Shown here one piece after another: positions 8,780-17,150 of a stretch of DNA of 64,000 nucleotides. A model generated the notes under the pieces. That model made no database searches. It was not told the origin of the DNA and saw only the letters and a program-made list of their open reading frames with translations. A program made the position numbers and the translations under genes. How positions within the stretch are numbered: position 1 is the first letter of the stretch; each line of letters begins with the position of its first letter. The stretch is from Bacillus sp. 2B10 (GTDB taxonomy: Bacteria > Pseudomonadota > Alphaproteobacteria > Sphingomonadales > Sphingomonadaceae), in the NCBI GenBank assembly GCA_003946805.1, contig RPSH01000009.1, positions 1 to 64,000 on the forward strand, read 5' to 3'.

Positions 8780-9548
8780 TCGACATTATCTGCCCGCTGC
8801 CTTCGACGCCCGCATGATCCGGGTCCTCCTCGTCGGCTGCGGTGGCAACGGTGCGCAGATGCTGATGGGACTGGCCTCGCTCGATAACGCGCTACGCGCG
8901 ATCTCGTCGCGGTTGCTGCACGTCACCACGGTGGACGACGATTTGGTCAGCGAGGCCAATCTCGGTCGCCAGCCCTTCTATGCCTGCGACCTCGGCCAGT
9001 CCAAGGTGCGGACGCTGACCGAGCGGATCAACATCGCGCACGGCCTCGCCTGGACCGCGGTCCACGGTCGTGCGCCGGACGCCGTCGGGGTCGAAGGGGC
9101 CGACCTCGTCATCAGCTGCGTTGACACCGCTGCGGCCCGCCGCGCATTGGGGGCGGCGCTGGGAACAGCGAAACGCGTGCCGACCTATTGGCTGGACCTC
9201 GGCAACCGCGCACGCGACGGCCAGTTCCTGCTCGGCTGCCCCGCACGATCGGGTGCCGACCCGTGTCGCCTGCCGACCGTACTCGAAGCCTTTTCCGAAC
9301 TCGCCGACGACAGCCTCGCCGAGGACCACACGCCGTCCTGCTCGGTCGCAGAGGCGCTCGAACGCCAGTCGCTGTTCGTCAACCGCGTCGTCGCGGCCCA
9401 CGCACTCGCGCTGCTGTTCGACCTGCTGGCTCGCGGTTCGATCGGCCAGGCCGGCGGTTTCATCAACCTCGCCAGCGGCCAGGTCGTCCCGATCCCGCTG
9501 CCGCGCGAGGAGCGGCCCCGTACCGCAGGAGGAGGAGAGGGGGGATGA
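8766..9548 (+). CDS. PRTRC system ThiF-family (E1-like) adenylating protein
   Basis: A 260-residue Rossmann-fold protein. GCGGNG at 24-29 is the ATP-binding glycine loop, VDDDLVSEANLGRQPF at about 56-71 is the typical E1/ThiF segment, and CVDTAAARR follows the core strand. Cys-containing segments (CPARSGADPC and PSCSVAEA) are candidates for a thioester or zinc site. It should adenylate the C-terminal Gly of a ubiquitin-like partner, most likely protein C. GCAGGAG before 8766 sets the start. It is the last PRTRC gene here; protein D, the actin-like member often found with the set, is not in the window. Confidence 0.88.
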   Translation: MMPSDRHYLPAAFDARMIRVLLVGCGGNGAQMLMGLASLDNALRAISSRLLHVTTVDDDLVSEANLGRQPFYACDLGQSKVRTLTERINIAHGLAWTAVHGRAPDAVGVEGADLVISCVDTAAARRALGAALGTAKRVPTYWLDLGNRARDGQFLLGCPARSGADPCRLPTVLEAFSELADDSLAEDHTPSCSVAEALERQSLFVNRVVAAHALALLFDLLARGSIGQAGGFINLASGQVVPIPLPREERPRTAGGGEGG

Positions 9549-9570
9549 TGGCGATCGGCAGGAGATCGTC

Positions 9571-10443
9571 ATGCACACCACCCGCTCGCAACGCTGGCGC
9601 GACCGCCGCAGCCGCTGGGTTCCGGCTGCCTCCGAAATCGATGCCCGCCGCCTCGCCGTCGACGTGATCGACGCGCACAGGGTCGCGAGCCCGTTCGTGC
9701 GGACGCATCATTATGCCGCGTCGATGCCGGTGACGCGGCTGTCGGTCGGGCTGTTCGCCGATGGCGCGGGCGGCCGGTCCGAACTGGTCGGGGTGTGCGT
9801 CTTCTCGCATCCGGTCAACGATGCCAGCGTGCCGAAGAATGCCGGGCTGAAAAACCCGCGCGCCGCCTGCGACCTCGGCCGGTTGGTGGTGCTCGACAGC
9901 CAGGGTGGCAATGCCGAGAGCTTCCTGGTCGCACGGGCCTTCCGGCTGCTCCGCCGCGAGAAGCCGGAGATCCTGTCGGTCATCTCCTACGCCGATCCGG
10001 TGCGGCGTACCGATGCGGACGGCCAGGTCTTCATGCCCGGCCATGTCGGTGGTCTCTACGCGGTGATGGCGGCGCGCTATGTCGGGCGCTCCAGTCCGCG
10101 CACCGACCTGATCCTGCCCGACGGTCGCCCGATCTCCTCGCGCGCACTGTCGAAGATCCGCAACGCCGAATGCGGCCAGCGCTACGCGATCGACGACCTG
10201 CTGCGTGCCGGTGCGCCGTCGCCGCAGCTTGGCGAGGACCGCGCGATGTGGCTGACGGGGCTGCAGCGCGCGGGGCTGCTGCTGCGGCGGCGCCATCCGG
10301 GCTGCCATGCCTATGTCTTTCCGTTGACCCGCGCGGCGCGGCACGCCGCCGCCCGCATTCCTGATCATCCCTATCCCAAGCTCGATCGTAGCCTGACCGA
10401 CGGCGACGTAACCGCGCTGCCGCTGCTCGGCGGAGCCGCATGA
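9571..10443 (+). CDS. Mom-like GNAT-fold protein, putative DNA modification
   Basis: A 290-residue protein. The core has the pattern of phage-Mu Mom-type acyltransferase-like proteins: VGVCVFSHP, DLGRLVVLDSQGGNAESF, then SVISYADP, PGHVGGLYAVMAARYVGRS and a C-terminal LPDGRPISSRALSKIR. Mom-type enzymes modify adenine in DNA and can protect it from restriction. Whether this one does is not shown, and it is longer at both ends than Mu Mom. The start at 9571 follows AGGAG. It lies 22 bases after the PRTRC ThiF gene, so it may share that transcript. A general GNAT-fold protein of unknown substrate is the alternative. Confidence 0.55.
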   Translation: MHTTRSQRWRDRRSRWVPAASEIDARRLAVDVIDAHRVASPFVRTHHYAASMPVTRLSVGLFADGAGGRSELVGVCVFSHPVNDASVPKNAGLKNPRAACDLGRLVVLDSQGGNAESFLVARAFRLLRREKPEILSVISYADPVRRTDADGQVFMPGHVGGLYAVMAARYVGRSSPRTDLILPDGRPISSRALSKIRNAECGQRYAIDDLLRAGAPSPQLGEDRAMWLTGLQRAGLLLRRRHPGCHAYVFPLTRAARHAAARIPDHPYPKLDRSLTDGDVTALPLLGGAA

Positions 10444-10468
10444 CCTCAATCGCACAAGGAAGCCCGCC

Positions 10469-11140
10469 GTGACATCGACCTCGCCTCGCGATCATCGCGA
10501 CCTGCTCGCCCGTGCCCGTGCCGCCCTGGAAACGCCTGCCGACCTCGATGAGGTCGCGCGCGGCGCACTGATCGAGGATCTGGCGACCGCTGCGGCCACC
10601 ATCGACGACGCTGAACTCGACGTCGCCGTGGCGCTGATCGACTCAGGGAATGGTACGCGGTTCCATGTCGCAACGAGCGATGCCGCGCTGACCCGTGAAC
10701 TCGCTGCCTGGTGCCGCCCGCGCTGGGACCGGACCGGCGACCCGCGCGATTCCACCTCGCTCGAAGATGCCGAGATCGTCGACACCTATTTCGCCGGCGA
10801 CATCAGCGAATATTTCGCCATCGGCACCGCGCGCATTGCGAAGGACGATGCCGGCCTCGAACAGGGGCGCTACTGCGTCCTGTCCACCGCGCATGTGTCG
10901 CACGCCACCTCGGAGTGGCTCGAGCGCTGGTCGCTCGGCCCCCCGCCGCCCGCGCCGGTTGCGATCGCCACCACCTTCTACGGTTGGTTCGTCGCGACGC
11001 GGGAGCCCGAGGCACATGCCGAGCCGCTGCCGACCGACCTGCGCGCCGCGATGCGGTTCGGCCGCCAGCGCGGCTTCGATTATATCCTGTTTGACAGCGA
11101 TGCCGCCCAGGTCGATGGGCTCGACGTCCATGACTGGTGA
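10469..11140 (+). CDS. DUF5983-like protein
   Basis: A 223-residue protein starting with GTG after an AAGGA site. The C-terminal half, YCVLSTAHVSHATSEWLERW then FYGWFV and FGRQRGFDYILFDSDA, matches the DUF5983 pattern, a plasmid- and phage-borne family of unknown function. The N-terminal 90 residues are helical and Ala-rich. Its last bases overlap the start of the sigma-like gene, so the two are coupled. Confidence 0.7.
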   Translation: MTSTSPRDHRDLLARARAALETPADLDEVARGALIEDLATAAATIDDAELDVAVALIDSGNGTRFHVATSDAALTRELAAWCRPRWDRTGDPRDSTSLEDAEIVDTYFAGDISEYFAIGTARIAKDDAGLEQGRYCVLSTAHVSHATSEWLERWSLGPPPPAPVAIATTFYGWFVATREPEAHAEPLPTDLRAAMRFGRQRGFDYILFDSDAAQVDGLDVHDW

Positions 11141-11498
11141 GCGATCCATCGTTCCGGCGACCGACCCCGTACCGCTCGTGTGGGAGGCGGTCGAGATGCT
11201 GAACGATCAGCCCTGTTTCGCGCTGCGGCGCGATCCCGCTCGCATCAGCTATACGGTCGACGCCGCGATCGAGCGGTTTCTGGACGATCTCCGCATCCGC
11301 CACGATGCCATCCTCTCGGTGTTGCCCGATCTCACCTCCCGCATCTACCTGGCGTATCGCGACGACGAGCGATCGTGCGACGAGATCGCCGCGCTGCTCG
11401 GGCTGTCCGTGTCCGACGTCGCACAGCGCCTGGCCGATGCGATCTTCGCGCTCATCGGCCTCAGCGGTGTCGTCGCCGGCCGTCGCCGCGCCGGTTGA
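11130..11498 (+). CDS. Sigma region-4-like helix-turn-helix protein
   Basis: A 122-residue protein. Residues about 70-110 (RIYLAYRDDERSCDEIAALLGLSVSDVAQRLADAI, given in part) have the layout of a sigma-70 region 4 helix-turn-helix: a helix, a turn around LGLS, and a recognition helix. There is no region 2, so it is not a complete sigma factor. It could be an anti-/co-regulator or a small DNA-binding protein. The start at 11130 lies inside the end of the DUF5983 gene. Confidence 0.6.
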   Translation: MTGERSIVPATDPVPLVWEAVEMLNDQPCFALRRDPARISYTVDAAIERFLDDLRIRHDAILSVLPDLTSRIYLAYRDDERSCDEIAALLGLSVSDVAQRLADAIFALIGLSGVVAGRRRAG

Positions 11499-11569
11499 AG
11501 CCGGCGAGTCGCCACCTCGCCGCGACTGCCGGCAAACATCTCCCTGCGATCCTCGCGAAAGGCCCGACC

Positions 11570-11851
11570 ATGACCAATCCACTATGGATCGAGAAGCTGG
11601 ACATGCTGCCGCCGGACGGCCGTGGCCGCATCCGCCGCTATATCGAGGAAGGCTGCGGCGCCTCGCTCAGCACCTTCTATCGCTGTCTCCTTGCCAATGA
11701 CCTGATCGGTGCCATGCAGGGCAGCGACGCCGAGAACCGCGCCGCGCTTCCGGTCTATGTCGACTATCTGACCGCCTATGCGCCGGAAGGCTGCTATGGC
11801 AGCGCCGACAAGCTGTACGCTTGGCGCGGCCTCTCCAGCGGTGACAGGTAA
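11570..11851 (+). CDS. Small conserved plasmid-type protein
   Basis: A 93-residue acidic protein. The order LPPDGRGRIRRYIE, FYRCLLANDLIGAMQGSD, then VDYLTAYAPEGCYGS and a Trp near the end is familiar from a small family often seen near plasmid and phage genes; no function is known. The start ATG at 11570 is the first in the frame after the intergenic gap; the upstream reading in the same frame belongs to no gene. Confidence 0.6.
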   Translation: MTNPLWIEKLDMLPPDGRGRIRRYIEEGCGASLSTFYRCLLANDLIGAMQGSDAENRAALPVYVDYLTAYAPEGCYGSADKLYAWRGLSSGDR

Positions 11852-12117
11852 CGTTACAGCCGCGCCCGATCCGCTCGACGTGCTGGCCTTAATCCATGGC
11901 TACAGCACGATGCCGTCCGATGCGTGGCAGGCGCGCTTTTCCCGAATGGCATGGTCGCATCCCCGCTGCCATCGCTCGCTTCCGGGCGGAGACCGACCAT
12001 GGCCGGCGCCGCTGGGCAAGATCCGACGTGATGGTTAGCAGCGAAGCGGACGCGGTGCATCGCCGGGTATTCCTGCCGCTGATCCGGACGGAACTGAACG
12101 CCGCGCCGCCACCCTGA
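11841..12117 (+). pseudogene. Possible small gene broken by a frameshift
   Basis: From GTG 11841 one frame reads VTGNVTAAPDPLDVLALIHGY and stays protein-like to about 11950. After that the neighbouring frame (GRIPAAIARFRAE, later FLPLIRTEL) looks more coding and ends at 12117. One indel near 11950 would join them into a protein of about 90 residues. The case rests on codon pattern alone, and the region may instead hold no gene. Confidence 0.3.
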
Positions 12118-12127
12118 CGCGCCCGCC

Positions 12128-12316
12128 TCAGCCTGAACGATCGCGGGCGCTCAACCTTTCGGCGGCGATCTCCGCGACACGCGCGCCGATGTGGCCGCCT
12201 TTGCCGCGCAGGATATCGGCGAGATCGCGCAGCATCGCGGCAAGATCCGCGTCGGACACGCCGCTGTCGAGGGTGGCATGGATCGCACGTTCCTCGTCAT
12301 CATCGCACGCCTGCAT
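12128..12316 (-). CDS. Small acidic helical protein
   Basis: A 62-residue protein on the opposite strand to its neighbours. GGAG lies about nine bases before ATG 12316. The sequence MQACDDDEERAIHATLD then ADLAAMLRDLADILRGKGG looks like two or three amphipathic helices with a glycine-rich turn. I do not recognise a family. It converges with the small gene region ending at 12117. Confidence 0.45.
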   Translation of the reverse strand: MQACDDDEERAIHATLDSGVSDADLAAMLRDLADILRGKGGHIGARVAEIAAERLSARDRSG

Positions 12317-12528
12317 CGATGGTTCTCCGTTCCCGCTCGAACGCCGCTGAGGGCGCCGCCGGCATAGCACATCCGCGTGTCCGGCGCGCGCGGCACCGTG
12401 AAAGAATGGTCATGCTTCACGTTCCCCCGCGACTGGGTGAGCCGGCCGGATCTGACGACGTGCAGCATCCACCCGGGCGCTCGCGACAGTCGACGGGCCA
12501 GATCGTGCCACGTAACCCCGGCTGTCGC

Positions 12529-12846
12529 ATGAGCGACCGGTCGACACGGGCGCAGGTGCGTAACCCGGTGCTGGCGCTGCCGGCCGTCGCTGCGCTTCGA
12601 CGGCTCGATCCGATGACGCGCATGGTCCTCCGGCAATTGTTGCTCGATCTCCAGAGGGATGCCCGTGCGCGTAGCGAGGCAAGCTGGCGACGGCGCAAGC
12701 CGCCCATGGCAGCCTATTTGGCCGCGGTCGCCGTCTATGCAGGGCACATCGCCCGGCCGCTCGGGCCGCCGTGCAGGACGTCCCGCATTGCATGTCATCC
12801 GGCAGGTCACTGCCCTCTCACGGTAGGGAAGGAGAGGGGGCGGTAG
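12529..12846 (+). CDS. Small conserved basic protein
   Basis: A 105-residue protein with VRNPVLALPAVAALRRLDP, then LRQLLLDLQRDARARSEASW and RKPPMAAYLAAVAVYAGHIAR. This layout recurs in small proteins of sphingomonad plasmids; no function is known. It is helical and Arg-rich in the middle, and the last 25 residues are low-complexity. ATG 12529 is preferred over the open frame from 12319, whose upstream part covers the opposite-strand gene. Confidence 0.55.
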   Translation: MSDRSTRAQVRNPVLALPAVAALRRLDPMTRMVLRQLLLDLQRDARARSEASWRRRKPPMAAYLAAVAVYAGHIARPLGPPCRTSRIACHPAGHCPLTVGKERGR

Positions 12847-12869
12847 GGGTGAACCAGGAGATGGAGCCC

Positions 12870-13187
12870 ATGCCGCTCGACACCCTCTACCGTCACCAGC
12901 AGGCGCTCGATTCGAGCGCGCTGACTATCATCATCGCCAGCGTCCATGCCGTCGCCGCTGCCATCGACGACTGCCGCCAGGCCGACCGCGATCCCGACGC
13001 CGATGCCGCCGTCATCTTGCTGGCACGCCATCTCGGCCGGATCGCCGAGGCCATTCCGGCGGCCGACGGCGAGTTGCGCCAGCGATGTATCGAGCGGATC
13101 GCCGCCATCCGCGGCAATCGGGTCCGCCGCGCACGTGAGGGGGCCGAGGTATCGGTCGCGCTCGAGACCACCCGCATAGCGGCCTGA
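12870..13187 (+). CDS. Unknown small helical protein
   Basis: A 105-residue protein starting MPLDTLYRHQQAL after AGGAG (spacing nine). ATG 12861 is also possible. The sequence is helical and Ala/Arg-rich, with no recognised domain. A hairpin (CCCTCTC pairing with GAGAGGG) lies at about 12812-12838 just upstream. It precedes the larger unknown gene by 12 bases, so the two are likely co-transcribed. Confidence 0.5.
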   Translation: MPLDTLYRHQQALDSSALTIIIASVHAVAAAIDDCRQADRDPDADAAVILLARHLGRIAEAIPAADGELRQRCIERIAAIRGNRVRRAREGAEVSVALETTRIAA

Positions 13188-13199
13188 TCGGAGACGCGC

Positions 13200-14531
13200 A
13201 TGCCAGACGCCCATTTCGATCCGGCCGACGCTGCCTGCTGGATCGCACACGGCCGCAAGCCCGAGCACGCCGCACTGATCGCCGCCGCCTGGCGCGACCA
13301 TCCCGACCTGCCGCCGACCGCGCCGCTCGACGAGCGCCGGGCGCGCTCCCGCGCCCGGATCGCAGCGATGAACCCGGTCAACGAGCAGATCCGGCAAGCG
13401 TCGGCGCGCGAGCAGGAGGCGCGCAACTTCGCCTTCACCGAAGGCCAGCTTCGCCTCGGGCGAGCCTCGTCGCAGGATGCGGCGATCCTCGCCGGGCGCG
13501 ACCGACATGGCTATGGCTGGCTTCGATCGGTCGACTATGCCTGGGGCTGGACGGCGGCGCAGGCCGGCTGGGAGTACCGACCGCCGGGCCGCGACCTGCT
13601 CGGCGTCGTTCCCGAAGGATCGACCGAAGCCTATGCCCAAGGCTTCGCCGATGGTGGCGGACGCCGCGACGATCTGTTCGATACGGCACGCCGCCAGTTC
13701 GCCGCTGCCGGTCGCGTGTCGACACCCGTGCAGGAAATCCCGGTCGCATCACGCCCGCTGCCTAGTGCGTGGCCGCAGCCGGCAGATATCCATGTACCGG
13801 TCGCCTGGGAGCGCCGGCTTCTTATCCTCGCCGCCTCGGCAATCCGTCACGTCGGAAGACCCTCTTCGGTGATCGAGCTGCTCGACGATCCGATTGCGGA
13901 CGAGATCCGGCGGACACCGGGTATGCGGCAAGCGCGTATCGTGATCCTGTCGGCGGAGCACGGCTTCATCAATGGCCATGCACTATACGCGGGCTGGTCC
14001 GAGGCGATGACGCCCGGCCGCGCGGCGCAACTGGCGGCATCGTCTGAAGCCCGCGCGCAGCTCACGACACTGATGGAAGATCGCGAGATCGAGGATGTCC
14101 TTGCGGCGGCACAGGGCGAATATCTCACCGTCATCGACGCCCACGCTTCGGTCCTGCCGCTGTGCCGTGTCATGGAGCGCACCCGCAATACGCCGCTCCA
14201 GCAGCGCGCGCATTGCCGGACCTGGCTGGCACGCGGGCGCAAAGCGGGCGAGAATGTCGGTGCCGGGCATATCCGCTGGAGCAAGGTCATCCAGGGACTC
14301 ACCGGCAAGCTCGGCGAGTTCACCGCCCGCTACGGCGGCAAGGTGGCCCCGCGCGGTCACCGCATCCTGATCGAGGTCGCGCCGGGCGTGGCGGCGAGCG
14401 GCTATGTCACCGCGACCGGCGTCGCGCTCGCGCCCGAAATCATCATCTCGAACAAGGCGCACATACGCGTCGAGATGGCGAGGGCGCTGCGATCCTTTGC
14501 CGCCGCTACCCGCCTCGCGATGGCGGCCTGA
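13200..14531 (+). CDS. Unknown 443-residue protein
   Basis: A cytoplasmic protein with two parts. Residues 1-185 are Ala/Arg-rich and helical. The part from about 190 on starts VAWERRLLILAASAIRHVG and includes QARIVILSAEHGFINGH, a strand-rich segment reminiscent of a DUF6884-like or SLOG-like core, then a helical region with RTWLARGRKAGENVG. GGAG precedes the ATG at the right spacing. Confidence that it is a gene is good; the function is unknown, and the DUF6884 comparison is weak. Confidence 0.6.
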   Translation: MPDAHFDPADAACWIAHGRKPEHAALIAAAWRDHPDLPPTAPLDERRARSRARIAAMNPVNEQIRQASAREQEARNFAFTEGQLRLGRASSQDAAILAGRDRHGYGWLRSVDYAWGWTAAQAGWEYRPPGRDLLGVVPEGSTEAYAQGFADGGGRRDDLFDTARRQFAAAGRVSTPVQEIPVASRPLPSAWPQPADIHVPVAWERRLLILAASAIRHVGRPSSVIELLDDPIADEIRRTPGMRQARIVILSAEHGFINGHALYAGWSEAMTPGRAAQLAASSEARAQLTTLMEDREIEDVLAAAQGEYLTVIDAHASVLPLCRVMERTRNTPLQQRAHCRTWLARGRKAGENVGAGHIRWSKVIQGLTGKLGEFTARYGGKVAPRGHRILIEVAPGVAASGYVTATGVALAPEIIISNKAHIRVEMARALRSFAAATRLAMAA

Positions 14532-14534
14532 GCC

Positions 14535-14822
14535 GTGGCGACGAACGACCTCTATCATGGCGACCTGTTCGATGTGGCAAAGCATGCAACCGACCCGGTG
14601 GCCGCCGTTGTGCCGGATGCTGACCAACTGCCGCTGCTCGCCATTCCGTGCGGCTTCCGGAACAGCCGCAACGCGCCGTGCCGCCGGCTCGGCAACCGTC
14701 CGGTGATGATCGACGGCGAACCCTTCCACCATCGCGGCTGCCGTATCGTCCACTGCGACACCGCCTGCTTCCGGGACGCCGACTGCGGAGCGGACGATGC
14801 CCGGACCATCGGTACTCCGTGA
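14535..14822 (+). CDS. Unknown small Cys-containing protein
   Basis: A 95-residue protein starting with GTG three bases after the previous stop. The C-terminal half has Cys and His in CGFRNSRNAPCRR, HHRGCRIVHCDTACF and DADCG. That could be a metal site, but no clear zinc-ribbon spacing is seen. Position and codon pattern support a gene. Confidence 0.45.
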   Translation: MATNDLYHGDLFDVAKHATDPVAAVVPDADQLPLLAIPCGFRNSRNAPCRRLGNRPVMIDGEPFHHRGCRIVHCDTACFRDADCGADDARTIGTP

Positions 14823-14882
14823 GCGGAAGGGGAGGCGGGGGCGATCCGGTGACCGGATGGACCGGTCGCCGAGGAGAACCCC

Positions 14883-15329
14883 ATGTCCCTGTCCGCTGCC
14901 ACCATCTTCGCCGACGCGCCGCTCGGCGCTATCATCCGCTGGAGCGATGGCACGCCCCGCCCGCCTTCGCGTCATGTCCGCAAGGTCCGCGACTGGGAGC
15001 GGAGCAACGGAGAGGGGCGGCTGGTCGAGCGCCATACCGGCTCCGGGCCGCGGATGCCGGGCAGCTTCACGGTCCACGAGGGCGATTTCGGCGAAGGCGG
15101 CGTGATCATACTGTCGGTCCGGCGCGTGTTCGGCGTGAACAGCGGGTTGCACTTCGAGATCGCCTCGGTCCCGCAGCCGGGCGAGGCACTCGTCATCACC
15201 AGCTCCCTCGGCCACGACGCGCTCGAGCATGTCGCCCGCGATGACGCCGCCGCCGAGCGCTGGCGCGCAGCTCACGGCTATCAGGATGCCCGGATCGACA
15301 TCGTGCCGTCGATCGCCATCGCCGCCTGA
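14883..15329 (+). CDS. Unknown 148-residue protein
   Basis: It begins MSLSAATIFADAPLGAIIRWSDGTPRPP and is strand-rich, with SFTVHEGDFGEGGVIILSVRR in the middle. GAGG precedes the ATG. No domain is recognised. The family seems to belong to the same set of small accessory proteins as its neighbours. Confidence 0.5.
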   Translation: MSLSAATIFADAPLGAIIRWSDGTPRPPSRHVRKVRDWERSNGEGRLVERHTGSGPRMPGSFTVHEGDFGEGGVIILSVRRVFGVNSGLHFEIASVPQPGEALVITSSLGHDALEHVARDDAAAERWRAAHGYQDARIDIVPSIAIAA

Positions 15330-15445
15330 ACACCGAACCCTCACCGCTCCTGCCCGCCTTCCGACGCGCGTCAGCCGTCCGGGAGGTGGAGGGGTGAGCG
15401 GTGTGCGGCAGGGAGGATCGTCGTCCCGCCACCAGGAGATCGCCC

Positions 15446-17107
15446 ATGTCGTTTCCCGCCACCATCCATGCCGTCGTCGACCACCAAGCGATCAGCCGGG
15501 TCACCCGGCGATATGCCGGCACGCTCGCGGACATCCTTCACGAGATTTTCCAGAACTGCCGCCGTGCCGGTGCAACGCAGGTCGATGTCGAGACCGCGCT
15601 CGACGACGCCGGTCACGTCCTGATCGTGCGCGACGATGGTCGCGGCATCGACGATCCGGCCGCACTGCTTGCGCTCGGTCGCTCGGGCTGGGATGCCGAG
15701 ATCGCGAGGTCGGAGGATCCCGCCGGCATGGGCGTCTTCAGCCTCGCCGGACGCGACGTCGAGATCCGCTCGCGCATGCGGCGCGCGCCGGGGGGATGGC
15801 GCGTCGTGATCCCCGCCGATGCCTGGGAAAGCGGCACATTGCTCCCCCTCGAACCCGTGTCAGCTCCGGAGGGCACCGAGATCCGGCTCGCCATCACCGC
15901 GCTTCAGGCCGGCACCGTGTCCGGCGAGGTGCGCGCCGCGGCGCTTCATCATCCCCTGCCGGTATTCCTCGAGGGAACGGCCTGCGTCCGGCGCGATTTC
16001 CTGCACGGTGCCGCCGCGATCGAGGAAGCCCGCGGCTGCCGGATTGGCATCTATGCCGGTGATGCGCCGGAGGGTCACCGGCTCAACTTTCACGGCTTGC
16101 AGGTCGAGTGCCGGCTGCCGCAGGTCCGCGAAGTCGACACCGCATGTTCCTGGTCGGTTCGTGTCGATATCCTCGATTCGCCCGACCTCAAGCTGGTCCT
16201 GCCCGCCCGCAAGGAAATGGTCGAGAACGACGCATTAGCCGCGCTTCGCATCGCCGCCGAACGGGCGATCTACCGCGCGATCGGCGAAAAGACCGCCCAT
16301 CGCCTTCCATTCGCCGCATGGACCTGGGGGCGCGAGATCGGCGTCGACCTGCCGCCGGCTAAGGCCGCACTTGCCGCCTGGGTGCCGGCGACCGCCGATG
16401 GTGAGGGGCACCCGTCCCCGACGATGATCGCGGGCGAGCCCATGCTGATCGTGCCCCGGCTCGAGCCGGAGCTTGCCCGAGCCACAGCATCCGTGTTCCG
16501 CAAGCCCGCCTTCATCGCCGCGCGATCGGTCGATGAGCAGGAGGCGTTCGCTGGCTACGCCTGGTACGACGCCCTGCCGCGGATCGACGCGAGCGCCATT
16601 CTGGTCACCGTCGATGGGGTCACTCACCGGTACGGCGACCGGTACGATGCGCCGGCCGATCTCGCATCGGGGATCGTCGATGGTCTCCAGCTCAGCTTTT
16701 CCCTCCGGGATTGGATCGACGCGCCCGCGGCGGAGGACCGCCGGTTCCCGGTCGATGCGCTGGTCTGCGACAGCGGCAGCTACGATCTCGACGACGCGCT
16801 CGTGCTGGTGCGGCGCGGTGCCGACATCACCCCCGACCGGCTCGCGGCGCAGATCGAGGCGACGCTCTTCTGCGCCGATGACGATCCGGACAGCGACAGC
16901 GCCGAAACCCAGCGCGACCGCTTTCGTCGCAGCGCCCGCACGAGGGCGGTGAAGCTGCTGCACGGCGCGGACGCCGCACAGCTCGACGGCATCCGCACCG
17001 CCTTCGCGGACGAAGTGCGCTGGCTGATCCCGCGCGGCCGGGCGGTGACGATCGTCGCAAACGATGCTGGCCTCGCTGTCGAATGGAGCGACCCGCCAGC
17101 GGGCTGA
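15446..17107 (+). CDS. GHKL (HSP90-like) ATPase
   Basis: A 553-residue protein. The N-terminal GHKL ATPase fold is clear: the N-box helix DILHEIFQNCRRAGA (Asn 37), the G1 box VRDDGRGIDDP (61-71) and the G2 box DPAGMGVFSLAGR (91-103). Such domains bind ATP and drive dimerisation, as in MutL, HSP90, MORC and gyrase B. The remaining 400 residues are not assigned; the end is acidic. There is no histidine-kinase receiver or transmitter part, so it is not a kinase. AGGAG before 15446 sets the start. On a plasmid it could be a chaperone-like or defence-type ATPase (inference). Confidence 0.75.
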   Translation: MSFPATIHAVVDHQAISRVTRRYAGTLADILHEIFQNCRRAGATQVDVETALDDAGHVLIVRDDGRGIDDPAALLALGRSGWDAEIARSEDPAGMGVFSLAGRDVEIRSRMRRAPGGWRVVIPADAWESGTLLPLEPVSAPEGTEIRLAITALQAGTVSGEVRAAALHHPLPVFLEGTACVRRDFLHGAAAIEEARGCRIGIYAGDAPEGHRLNFHGLQVECRLPQVREVDTACSWSVRVDILDSPDLKLVLPARKEMVENDALAALRIAAERAIYRAIGEKTAHRLPFAAWTWGREIGVDLPPAKAALAAWVPATADGEGHPSPTMIAGEPMLIVPRLEPELARATASVFRKPAFIAARSVDEQEAFAGYAWYDALPRIDASAILVTVDGVTHRYGDRYDAPADLASGIVDGLQLSFSLRDWIDAPAAEDRRFPVDALVCDSGSYDLDDALVLVRRGADITPDRLAAQIEATLFCADDDPDSDSAETQRDRFRRSARTRAVKLLHGADAAQLDGIRTAFADEVRWLIPRGRAVTIVANDAGLAVEWSDPPAG

Positions 17108-17150
17108 GCGACGCCGCTTTGCTGACGAACCCTCAAACAAGGAGATGCTT

